The position numbers and the translations under genes are program-made. The notes beneath the pieces were generated by a model, which saw only the letters and a program-made list of their open reading frames with translations, was not told the DNA's origin and searched no databases. From Streptomyces sp. SW4 (lineage in GTDB: Bacteria; Actinomycetota; Actinomycetes; Streptomycetales; Streptomycetaceae), in contig QKWM01000001.1 of the NCBI GenBank assembly GCA_003248315.1, positions 496,001 to 560,000 of the forward strand: a DNA stretch of 64,000 nucleotides, in the 5' to 3' direction. How positions within the stretch are numbered: the stretch's first letter is position 1; every line of letters starts with the position of its first letter. Positions 52,647-61,025 of this stretch are shown piece after piece.

Positions 52647-53964
52647 CAGGCGCCCTCCGCGGACCGGGCGGTGCGGAAACCGGAGAAGATCTGCCGCCGG
52701 ATCGGATAGTCCCAGTTGCGGAACGTCCCCCGGCACGCGACCGGGTCCACCGCGAACGAACCGCCCCGCAGCACCTTGTATTCCGGCCCGAAGAACACCT
52801 CCGAGTACTCCCGGTACGGAAACGCCCGGAAACCGGGGTACGGCAGGAAGTCGCTCGCCGTCCACTCCCACACGTCGCCGATCAGCTGCCGCACCCCGAG
52901 CGGCGACTCGCCGGCCGGGTAGCTGCCGGCGGGCGCCGGGCGCAGATGCCGCTGGCCGAGGTTGGCGTGCTCGGGCGCCGGGTCGTCGTCGCCCCACGGG
53001 TAGCGCATCGAGCGGTCGCCGGCCGGGTCGTACCGCGCGGCCTTCTCCCACTCGGCCTCCGTCGGCAGCCGCCGCCCGGCCCAGCGGGCGTAGGCGTCGG
53101 CCTCGTACCAGCTGACGTGGACCACCGGCTCGTCGGGCGGCACCGCCTCCGTGACGCCGAACCGGCGCCGCAGCCACTGCCCGCCGTCCCGGCGCCAGAA
53201 CAGCGGGGCGGTGACGGAGTGCCGGCGGACGTGGTCGTACCCCTCCGGCGCCCACCAGCGGGGGTCGGTGTACCCGCCGTCCTCGATGAACGCCTGGTAG
53301 GCGCCGTTGGTCACCGGTGTGGTGTCGATGAAGAACGGCGCCACCTCCCGGCGGTGCGCGGGCCGTTCGTTGTCCAGCGCCCACGGCTCGGTGGAGGTGC
53401 CCATGAGGAACGGGCCGCCGGGCACCAGGACCTCCGCGGGCCCGGTGAACAGCGGCGCCGGGGCCGGGTCCGGCGCGGTCAGCGCCCGGGGCCCGTGCGG
53501 AGCTGGTGCGTGATCAGCATCGTCTCGTCGTGCTGCTGTTCGTGCTGGGCGATCATCCCGAAGGCGAAGCCGGCCTCGGTCAGCCGGGTGCCGTGGAAGG
53601 CGGTGCCCTCCAGTACGTCCAGGGCCCGGCCGCGCACGTCGGCCGCGTAGCGGCGGGCCTCGGCGGGCGGCAGCAGCGGCAACTTCGGCCGGTCGGCGCG
53701 CGGGTGCTCGAAGGCGTCGTAGAGGCTGTCGATCTCGGGGCGTATCGCCTCCTGGCCGGCGACGGCCCGCAGCAGCCACTGCTCCTCCTGGTTGCCGATG
53801 TGCGCCAGGTCCCACACCAGCGGCGACATCAGCGGGGAGTGCTGCGCGGTCAGATCCGGGTCCTCGACGCAGCTCGTCAGCAGCGTGGTGCGGTCCCGGG
53901 CGGTGACGAGCGTGGTCAGCGCCCGCTCGCGCAGAGCGTCGGCGTCGTGGGCGGCCTCGGTCAT
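52646..53964 (-). CDS. egtB: Hercynine sulfoxide synthase (iron-dependent)
   Basis: This non-heme iron enzyme joins gamma-glutamylcysteine to hercynine with oxygen. The N-terminal DinB-like domain has DLAHIGNQEEQWLLRAV and the iron ligands in MIAQHEQQHDETML (HxxxHxE). The C-terminal FGE-sulfatase domain has GGPFLMGTSTEPWALDNERP, VVHVSWYEADAYARWAG, LPTEAEWEKAARYDP, LIGDVWEWTASDF and VLRGGSFAVDP. One break near 53500, between the domains. About 440 residues. Confidence 0.93.
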
Positions 53965-55311
53965 GAACGGACGTCCTTCCCGTGCGGGCTGGTGGGGATG
54001 CCCCGGCGGGCGGCGCCGGGCGTGGACACGGCTCGCGCCGTCCGCGCCGTCCAGCAGGTCGTCGGCCGGGCAGCGGCCCCGGGCGACGTAGCGGTCCCGG
54101 TACGCCGCGACGGCCGCGGTCACCGCGGGGGCCGCGCCGATCCGGGGGAGGGCGCCGAGGGCCGCGTCGAAGCAGACGGCGGCCGTCTCGCGCAGCTCGG
54201 GGTCGGCGAGCCCGAGCCGGGCCGCGTCCCGCCACAGCGGGTTGTGCGGGGCGGGCAGCCCCAGGGCGCGCTCCGTCAGCGGCTTGACCGCCCGGTAGAC
54301 GGTCTCGGCGGCCTCCGGGTCGTCGAACAGCGCCGCCGTGACGGCGAGCGGCACGATCCACCCGTCGTCGCCGGGCTGCGCGTCGATCATGCGCAGCTCC
54401 AGGTGGCCGCGCGGCCGGACCGGCGGGAACAGGGTGGTGAGGTGGTAGTCGAGGTCCTCCCGCTCCGGCGCCCTCGGCAGCCGCGTCCGGGTCCACTCCC
54501 GGAAGGTGAGGCCCTCGGGGACGTCCCAGGGCCCGCCGTCGCGCCGGACGCACATCACCGGGGTGTCCAGCACGTGCCGCGCCCAGGCGCCTCGCGGGTC
54601 GGCGTCCAGCGGGGGGCCGCCCGCCCGGGCGGGGCCGATCTGGGTCCAGCGCAGCTGCCGGGTGGACTTCCAGCCGGTGGCCCGCCGTCCCGCCAGCGGC
54701 GAGTTGGCGAACGCGGCGACCAGGACGGCGCCCAGCTGGTGGGCGAGCCACCAGCGCCGCACATGACCGAGCGGGCCGGGCTCCTCGTGGCCGGCGTCCA
54801 GGCAGACCTGGACGGACGCGGAGGTGCACATCATCGCCCGCCCGGCCCGGCCGGTGCGGTCGAGGCAGGCCTCCATCGCGTCGTAGCGCGGCTGGCGCAG
54901 GAAGCGCCGGGGCGAGTGCCAGGGGTCGTGGCCGAGGCCGACCAGGCGCAGACCGTCCTCGCGGAGCACGGCGCGGACGGTGGCGAGGTCGGCGGAGACG
55001 GTGCCGATGCACTCCGTCAGCGAACCGGCGGGCGGCGAGCTCAGCTCCAGCTGGCCGCCGGGTTCGACGGTGAGCGCCGATCCGAGGGGCACGGTCCGCA
55101 ACGCCGCGTAGGCGCCCCGGAGGCGTTCCGGGGACACGGGGAGCCGCGGTTCCCGCAGCTCGTGGACGAGCCATTCCACTTCCACGCCGATGCGGCGGGG
55201 CGGTCCGGTCTTGAAGCAGATGCCGCGGACCAGGGCCTCGACCTCCGCTTCGGTCAGGGCGGCGGCCGGCCGGGGACAGCCGTCCGCCGGAACAGCGGGT
55301 GTATCGGACAT
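53961..55311 (-). CDS. egtA: Glutamate-cysteine ligase of ergothioneine synthesis
   Basis: This ATP-dependent ligase makes gamma-glutamylcysteine for EgtB. Features: RRIGVEVEWLVHEL (Glu-rich metal/ATP site), SALTVEPGGQLELSSPPAG, GLGHDPWHSPRRFLRQPRYD, CTSASVQVCLDAGHEEPG and RGHLELRMIDAQPGDDGW. The start ATG has an exact AGGAGG at -10. A break near 54010 moves the frame just before the stop, which overlaps the egtB start (ATGA). It is the first gene of the operon; no egtE (the C-S lyase) is present in the window. Confidence 0.9.
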
Positions 55312-55460
55312 GTCGGGATCCTCCTGAGATTCCACCATGCCGCCGACCCCGGCCGGGTCGGCCCGGTCGGCACACTCGTCCCACCCAAGACCCTCGCGCC
55401 CCCTGGCACAAGGGCGCATACCGGGAGGTTCCGGGTCGGTCATGCTGTGCGTCCCGGCCG

Positions 55461-55500
55461 TTTCCGGAGGATTTCCCGGGCGTTCGCGGTGCTCCGGAAA
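55461..55500. promoter_or_regulatory. Inverted repeat between egtA and PARG genes
   Basis: Perfect 9-base arms tttccggag (55461-55469) and ctccggaaa (55492-55500) are 22 bases apart, in the 288-base divergent space between egtA and the PARG-like gene. The rest of the region shows no gene. An operator for a divergent pair is the simplest reading; a transcript hairpin is the alternative. Confidence 0.45.
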
Positions 55501-55599
55501 GTCCGTTGCACCGCATCACCAGCATCACTCAGGATGCGTACATGAGCACGACGGGGACGACGCGCGGCGCGCGTCCAGGGCGCGTACGGGGGTGGCGCC

Positions 55600-56435
55600 G
55601 TGAGCGCGCGCCTGCGCGCCGTCGCACAGGAGACCCAGCGGATCGTCGCGGCGGGCGCGTACCGCGCCCCGGACGGCCGGGAGGTCCCGCTCGCGGCGGC
55701 CGTCGCGGCGGCCCGCGAGGCCACGCGCACGCACGGCCCGGGCCCCGTCGCGGTCCCGCCCGCCGCCCCGGTGCCGACGGTCCTCGAGGTCACCGGCGAG
55801 AGCACCCTCGAGGCCGCCCGCCGGCTCGGCGGCGACGTGGCCGCCCTGAACTTCGCCTCCGCCCGCAACCCGGGGGGCGGCTACCTGAACGGCGCGCAGG
55901 CGCAGGAGGAGGCCCTGTGCCGGGCCTCCGCGCTGTACACCTGCCTGCTCCGGGCCCGCGAGTTCTACGAGCACCACCGCGCCCACCGCGACCCCTTCTA
56001 CAGCGACCGGGTCATCCACTCGCCCGCCGTCCCCGTCTTCCGCGACGACCGCGGCCGGCTGCTCGACGAGCCCTGCCCCGTCACCTTCCTCACGGCCGCG
56101 GCGCCCAACGCGGGCGTGGTCCGGCGCACGGCACCCGAACGGGTCGCCGAACTGCCGCACGCCCTCGCCGTGCGCGCCGAGCGGGTGCTGGAGACGGCCG
56201 CCGCCCACGGCCACCGGCGCCTGGTGCTCGGCGCATGGGGCTGCGGCGTCTTCCGGAACGACCCCGGGGACGTCGCCGCCGCCTTCCGGGCGCTGCTCGG
56301 CCCCGGGGCCGGTTCGCCGGCGCCTTCACCCACGTGGTCTTCGGGATCCTCGACCGCACCCCGGGCGGCACCGTCCGGCAGGCGTTCGAACGGGCGTTCC
56401 CGGCGACCGCCGGTGCCGGTCAGGTCCAGCCGTAG
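55600..56435 (+). CDS. Bacterial-type poly(ADP-ribose) glycohydrolase (TIGR02452 family)
   Basis: This macrodomain-fold hydrolase should remove ADP-ribose chains. The PARG signature is complete: LNFASARNPGGGYLNGAQAQ directly followed by EEALCRAS (GGG-X6-QEE). Other features are MSARLRAVAQETQRIVAAG, VIHSPAVPVFRDDRGRLLDE, VTFLTAAAPNAG and RLVLGAWGCGVFRNDP. A break near 56310 precedes GAFTHVVFGILDRTP. The GTG at 55600 gives the usual family N-terminus, although a start at 55541 with an early break is possible. It is convergent with, and overlaps by 16 bases, a PemK/MazF-like gene. Confidence 0.87.
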
Positions 56436-56862
56436 CGCTCGCGGAGCCGGTCGCGTACGAGAGCGAACCGCGCCCGGTCCAGGGCGCACGCCTCCCGGCG
56501 CATGCCGGCCTCGTGCAGGCGCAGCACCCGGTCGACGTCCACCCACGACGCCCGTCCGGACCGGTCCCAGGGGCCGCTGCCGATCGGCACCCAGTCCCGC
56601 TCCCCGTCGTGCGTCCTGCTGGACAGCTGCACGGCGAGCAGGGTGCCGCGGTCCTCCCGGGCGACGACCAGCACGGGGCGGTCCTTGCCCCGGCCGTCGT
56701 TCTCCTCGTAGGGCACCCAGGTCCAGACGATCTCGCCCGGATCGGGGTCGCCGTCGTGCGCGGGGAGTACTCGGTCCGTACCCGGCCCACGGCGCGGGGA
56801 TCGGCCTCGGTGGTGGCGTGGGGGCCGGAGCGGCCCGGGACGTCGTCGAGATGCGTGCTCAC
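56420..56862 (-). CDS. PemK/MazF-like protein
   Basis: This protein of about 148 residues carries a MazF-type SH3-like barrel: GEIVWTWVPYEENDGRGKDR, then PVLVVAREDRGTLLAVQLSS, RDWVPIGSGPWD, SWVDVDRVLRLHEAGM and the end LRERYGWT. The GTG start gives a 34-residue leader VSTHLDDVPGRSGPHATTEA; a break near 56765 joins leader to barrel. MazF proteins are sequence-specific RNases, but no antitoxin gene adjoins, so toxicity is not established. Many Streptomyces solitary copies may be regulatory RNases. Confidence 0.78.
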
Positions 56863-56989
56863 GGCCGTACCGTACGCGACGCGCCCGCATCCGCCGCCGG
56901 TGTGCACGCGCGGTGGGCGGATCCTCACGCGCGGCCGGTCGGCGTGGCAGGCTGATCCTTGATCACCACCACCCGGCAACCCCGAAACG

Positions 56990-57095
56990 CACCACCCCAC
57001 AACCTCCGGAACCCACCAGCCCCCAGAACCCCACCGCCACAACCCCACCCCAGAAACCCACCCCAGAAACCCACCCCCAGAAACCCACCGCCACA
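56990..57095. repeat. C/A-rich low-complexity tract with CCCAGAAACCCAC repeats
   Basis: For about 100 bases the plus strand is almost free of G and T and carries ordered repeats of ccccagaaacccac (for example from 57048, 57061 and 57075). The opposite strand has regularly spaced runs of three to five G (gggtttctggggtgggtttc and on), satisfying the four-run pattern for a G-quadruplex. It ends about 20 bases before the dehydrogenase start, so it will be in its 5' untranslated region or promoter. Confidence 0.8.
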
Positions 57096-57114
57096 GAAAA
57101 CAGGGAGCCGACGC

Positions 57115-58004
57115 ATGGCCGACCAGCTCACCGTGAGCGTCCTGGGCACCGGCATCATGGGCGCCGCCATGGTCCGGAACCTCGCCCGCGCCGGACACAC
57201 CGTCCGGGCCTGGAACCGCAGCCGCGACAAGGCCGAGCCGCTCATCGCCGACGGCGCGCACGTCGCCGACACGCCGGCCGAGGCCGTGCGGGACGCCGAC
57301 GTCGTCCTCACCGTCCTGTACGACGGGCCCGCGACCCTGGACGTCATGCGGCAGGCGGCGCCCGGCCTGCGACCCGGTGCCGCCTGGGTGCAGTCGACGA
57401 CCGCCGGACCGGACGCGCTCGGCGCCCTCGCCGACTTCGCCCGCGACCAGGGCCTGGTCTTCTACGACGCCCCCGTCCTCGGTACCCGCCAGCCCGCCGA
57501 GGCCGGCCAGCTGGTGGTGCTGGCCGCCGGGCCGGCCGAGGCGCGGGACACGGTGACGCCCGTCTTCGACGCCGTGGGCGCCCGCACGGTGTGGACCGGC
57601 GAGGACGGCGCGGCCGGCAGCGCCACCCGGCTGAAGCTGGTCGTCAACAGCTGGGTCATCGCCGCCACCAACGCCGCCGGGGAGACGCTGGCCCTCGCCG
57701 AGGCGCTCGGGTGGACCCGGCCGGGTTCTTCGACGCCGTCGCCGGCGGCCCGCTCGACATGGGCTACCTGCACGCCAAGACCGGCATGATCCGGGAGGGC
57801 CGGCTCACCCCGCCCCAGTTCGCGGTCACCATCGCCGCCAAGGACGCCCGGCTGATCGTGGAGGCCGGGGAACGGCACGGCGTCCGGCTCGACGTCGCCG
57901 CCGCGAGCGCCGAACGGCTCGCCCGGGCCGCGGCACTGGGCCACGGGGAGGAGGACATGGCCGCGGCGTATTACGCCAGCTTCGACGGGAAGCCGAACCG
58001 CTGA
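57115..58004 (+). CDS. NAD(P)-dependent beta-hydroxyacid dehydrogenase (3-hydroxyisobutyrate dehydrogenase family)
   Basis: This is a two-domain Rossmann oxidoreductase of 296 residues. The cofactor site is VSVLGTGIMGAAMVRNLARA; further features are GAAWVQSTTAGPDALGALAD, FYDAPVLGTRQPAEAGQLVV, and the catalytic-lysine helix TRLKLVVNSWVIAATNAAGE. The C-terminal helical domain follows a break near 57716 (GFFDAVAGGPLDMGYLHAKT). AGGGAG precedes the ATG. Substrate class is a short beta-hydroxyacid or imine; the exact one is not visible. Confidence 0.87.
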
Positions 58005-58062
58005 CAGGAACCGGCCGACCGAGGAACCGCACGACCGCACGACCTTCCGACCGCACACGGAC

Positions 58063-58131
58063 GCGTGCGCACGACCGCGCGACCGTGTACCCACGCGTCG
58101 CGTGCGCAGGACCGCGCGACCGTGTACCTCC
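58063..58131. repeat. Two ~32-bp direct repeats upstream of the PPOX-fold gene
   Basis: Units at 58063-58094 and 58100-58131 share gcgtgcgcacgaccgcgcga ccgtgtac with 4 mismatches overall. Shorter copies of gcacgaccgcac surround them at 58028 and 58137. The array fills the 160 bases between the dehydrogenase stop and the next start; its meaning is unknown. Confidence 0.7.
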
Positions 58132-58165
58132 GCGTCCGCACGACCGCACACGAAACGGAGTCCGC

Positions 58166-58588
58166 ATGTCCAAGCCGCCCCTGCCCGAGCAGGCCGTCGC
58201 CCTGCTGAGCCGCCCCAACCCGTGCGTGATGGCCACGGTGCGCTCCGACGGCGCACCCGTGTCGACCGCCACCTGGTACCTGTGGGACGACGGCCGGGTG
58301 CTGGTCAACCTCGACGAAGGCCGGGTCCGCCTCAAGCACCTGCGCCGCGACCCGCGCGTCACCCTGACCGTCCTGGACGGCGACAACTGGTACACGCACC
58401 TGACGCTCATCGGCCGCGTCACCGAGCTGCGCGACGACGAGGGGCTGGCGGACATCGACCGCCTCGCCCGGCACTACACCGGCAAGCCCTACCCGGACCG
58501 GGACCGTCCCCGGGTCAGCGCCTGGATCGAGGTGGAGCGCTGGCACGGCTGGGGCGCGATGAAGGACAACAGCCAGGCCGGTACCTGA
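58166..58588 (+). CDS. Pyridoxamine 5'-phosphate oxidase-fold (FDOR) protein
   Basis: This intact 140-residue split-barrel flavin/F420-binding protein has MSKPPLPEQAVALLSRPNPC, VMATVRSDGAPVSTATWYLW, VLVNLDEGRVRLKHLRRDPR, VTLTVLDGDNWYTHLTLIGR and DIDRLARHYTGKPYPDRDRP. The pattern corresponds to the TIGR03618 (F420-binding) group in actinobacteria, which contains F420H2-dependent reductases and F420-binding proteins. AAACGGAG precedes the ATG. Cofactor choice is inferred. Confidence 0.85.
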   Translation: MSKPPLPEQAVALLSRPNPCVMATVRSDGAPVSTATWYLWDDGRVLVNLDEGRVRLKHLRRDPRVTLTVLDGDNWYTHLTLIGRVTELRDDEGLADIDRLARHYTGKPYPDRDRPRVSAWIEVERWHGWGAMKDNSQAGT

Positions 58589-58613
58589 ACGACCGGCGCG
58601 GAGCCGGACACCC

Positions 58614-59250
58614 CTAGTCCTTCCGCCCTGTCACCGCCACCGTCACGCCGAGCCCGATCATCGCCAGGCCGCCCGTCCCGCCGACCAGGGACAGGCGGCG
58701 CGGCGAGGTGGCGAACCAGTCCCGCGCGGTCGCGGCGAGCAGTCCCCACAGGCTGTCGCAGGCGACCGCGATCACGTTGAAGACCAGGCCGAGCAGCAGC
58801 ATCTGCGCGGCGACCCGGCCCTGGTCCCGGTCGACGAACTGCGGGAGCACGGCGGCGAAGAAGACGAGCGTCTTGGGGTTCGTGACGCCCACCGCGAACC
58901 CTTCCAGAACGTGCGCCGGCCGCCGTGCGGCGCCGGGTTCCCGGTGAACGCGGCGGCCAGGGACCGCCGTCGACGCCAGGCCCGGACGCCCAGGTGCACG
59001 AGATAGGCGGCGCCGGCCAGTCTGAGCGCCGTGAACACCATCGCCGAGCGCTCCACGAGCGACCCGACGCCGAGGGCGACGGCGACGACGAGCACGTACG
59101 AGCCGGCCGTGTTGCCCAGGACGGTCGTGAGCGCGGCGCGGCGGCCCTGTGCCAGCGCCCGGCCGATGACGAACAGCACGCTGGGCCGGGCACCAGGATG
59201 ATCAGGGCGGACAGCGCCGCGAAGGCCAGGAGACGGTCGGGGGACACCAT
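58614..59250 (-). CDS. LysE-family translocator
   Basis: This is a small exporter of amino acids or related metabolites with six predicted helices: FAALSALIILVPGPSVLFVI (family signature GPxxL), TVLGNTAGSYVLVVAVALGV, LRLAGAAYLVHLGVRAWRR, FAVGVTNPKTLVFFAAVLPQ, AAQMLLLGLVFNVIAVACDS and GTGGLAMIGLGVTVAVTG. Breaks lie near 59190 and 58905. A start three codons earlier (59259, MPGMVSP) is equally possible. The substrate is unknown. Confidence 0.85.
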
Positions 59251-59448
59251 GCCGGGCATGCAAGCAGGCGCGGGCGGCGGTGCGCCAACGGTATTCGCGC
59301 CGTGGTGCCGGCGCCCGCCGGCCCGGCCGGAAACGTTGTCGACACGGGCGGCGGCGCCGCCTATGCTCCACCGCGCGGCATCGCGTGCCGGTCACCGGCC
59401 GGGTGAGGCATGGAGGTGCCGCGGAGATGCCCGTGGAGGCATTCGCCC

Positions 59449-59877
59449 ATGTCCGTCGAGTTCAACCACACCATCGTGCTCACCCGCGACCGGGAGAAGT
59501 CCGCCCGTTTCCTCGCCCGCGTCCTCGGCCTCGAGGTCGGGGAGCCGGCCGGGATGTTCCTGCCCGTGACGACCGCCAACGGCGTCACCCTGGACTTCGC
59601 CACCGTCGACATCGACATCCCGGCGCAGCACTACGCGTTCCTCGTCTCCGAGGACGAGTTCGACGCCGCCCTCGCCCGGCTCGTCGAGGACCGCGTCCCG
59701 ATCCAGGCCGACCCGCACGGCCGGCACCCGCGCCGCATCAACCGCAACGACGGCGGACGCGGCGTGTACTTCGCCGACCCGGCGGGACACGGCCTGGAGA
59801 TCATCACCCGTCCCTACGGCAGCGACCCGTCCTCACCGCTCAACGGCGTCACCGAGGACGTCCCCGGAGCCCGCTGA
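59449..59877 (+). CDS. VOC-superfamily (glyoxalase/bleomycin-resistance fold) protein
   Basis: This intact 142-residue protein has one VOC domain: VEFNHTIVLTRDREKSARFL with the first metal-ligand-like His, EVGEPAGMFLPVTTANGVTL, QHYAFLVSEDEFDAALARL and GGRGVYFADPAGHGLEIITR (terminal Glu). Members include dioxygenases, glyoxalases and drug-binding proteins; nothing narrows the role here. The ATG at 59449 is chosen because the sequence upstream is not conserved-looking. Confidence 0.85.
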   Translation: MSVEFNHTIVLTRDREKSARFLARVLGLEVGEPAGMFLPVTTANGVTLDFATVDIDIPAQHYAFLVSEDEFDAALARLVEDRVPIQADPHGRHPRRINRNDGGRGVYFADPAGHGLEIITRPYGSDPSSPLNGVTEDVPGAR

Positions 59878-59914
59878 GCCACCGGCGGCGGGCCGCACCC
59901 CGGCCCCGCCGCCG

Positions 59915-59971
59915 AGCCCCGGTTCCCGGCCCCGCCGCCCAGCCCCGGCTCCCGGCCCGGTTCCCGGCCCC
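59915..59971. repeat. CCCGGYTCCCGGCCC repeats between convergent genes
   Basis: Two copies of agccccggYtcccggcccc (59915 and 59941) are followed by a third ccggttcccggcccc. The tract can fold on either strand and lies between the VOC and hydrolase stops, so it may act as a terminator. Confidence 0.55.
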
Positions 59972-60002
59972 GGTGCGCCGGACCCGGCCGAGGCCCCGGC
60001 CG

Positions 60003-60881
60003 TCACCGTTCCAGCAGCTCCCGCAGCGCCCCCGCCACCTCGCCGGGCGCCTCCTCCGCCATGAAGTGGCCGCAGCCGACCGTGACATGCCGCAGGTCCG
60101 GGGCCCAGGCCCGCCACAGGGCCGCGGCGTCGTAGCCGAGCACGGCGCCCCAGTCCTGCTGGAGGACGGTCACCGGCATCCGCAGACGGTTGCCGCGCTC
60201 CCGGTCGGCCCGGTCGTGGGCGACGTCGACGCCGGCGGAGGCGCGGTAGTCCGCCACGATGGACGGCACCGCCCGGCGCGACGCCTCCAGATAGGCGGCG
60301 CGCACCTCGGCGGGCAGCGCGCCCGGGTCCCGGGTCCACCCGTCGAGGAAGTGGCCGAAGAACGCGTCCGGCGCGGCGCCGATCAGCTCTTCCGGCAGCC
60401 CCGGCGGCTGCGCCATCAGGTACAGGTGGAAGCCCACCGCCGCCGTGGTGCCGTGCAGCACGTCCCACATGTCCAGCGTCGGCAGGACGTCCAGCGCGGC
60501 GAGGTGCGTCACCGCGTCCGGGTGGTCCAGCCCGGCCCGGAACGCCACCAGCGCGCCCCGGTCGTGGCCGGCGAGCGCGAACCGCTCGTGCCCCAGCGAC
60601 CGCGCCAGGGCGACGACGTCGGCGGCCATCGTCCGCTTGGCGTACGCGGTGCCGTCCGGGTCGGCGGGCTTGTCACTGCCGCCGTAGCCGCGCAGGTCGG
60701 GGCAGATGACGGTGTGGTCGGCCGCCAGGTCGGCCGCGACGTGCCGCCACATCAGGTGGGTCTGCGGGAACCCGTGCAGCAGGACGACGGGACGGCCGGA
60801 GCCGCCCACGGCCACGTTCAGCGCGACGCCGTCGGCGACGGTGACGCGGTCGAGGGAGAACCCGGGGATGATCGGTGCCAT
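60003..60881 (-). CDS. Alpha/beta hydrolase of the haloacetate dehalogenase/epoxide hydrolase type
   Basis: This intact 292-residue enzyme has PVVLLHGFPQTHLMWRHVAA (HGFPQ oxyanion loop), VICPDLRGYGGSDKP, and an Asp nucleophile in LAGHDRGALVAFR instead of Ser. The catalytic His lies in VGCGHFMAEE. HDRGA with DLRGYG is typical of fluoroacetate/haloacetate dehalogenases and soluble epoxide hydrolases. Two cap-domain Tyr residues needed in epoxide hydrolases are not evident, which favours a dehalogenase-like assignment, but the substrate is not proven. Confidence 0.83.
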   Translation of the reverse strand: MAPIIPGFSLDRVTVADGVALNVAVGGSGRPVVLLHGFPQTHLMWRHVAADLAADHTVICPDLRGYGGSDKPADPDGTAYAKRTMAADVVALARSLGHERFALAGHDRGALVAFRAGLDHPDAVTHLAALDVLPTLDMWDVLHGTTAAVGFHLYLMAQPPGLPEELIGAAPDAFFGHFLDGWTRDPGALPAEVRAAYLEASRRAVPSIVADYRASAGVDVAHDRADRERGNRLRMPVTVLQQDWGAVLGYDAAALWRAWAPDLRHVTVGCGHFMAEEAPGEVAGALRELLER

Positions 60882-61025
60882 GACGGTGGATGCCTTTCCG
60901 TCCCCGCACGGGAGGGCGGGAACGGAACCCAGCCTGCCGGGCCCGGATCAGCAACCGATCAGCGCGCGTACCGTGGGAGCCGCGGACGGCGGACGGAACC
61001 GGGGGACGGAACCAGGGACGGTGCG

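Noticed and set aside
52646..55528. A single 960-residue minus-strand protein spanning egtA and egtB
   Set aside because: Much of it is Arg/Pro/Ala-rich wrong-frame translation; only its distal part is EgtB. Conserved motifs show two separate proteins with an ATGA overlap.
60003..60881. A serine esterase
   Set aside because: The nucleophile position is Asp (GHDRGA), not Ser, which fits dehalogenase/epoxide hydrolase enzymes.
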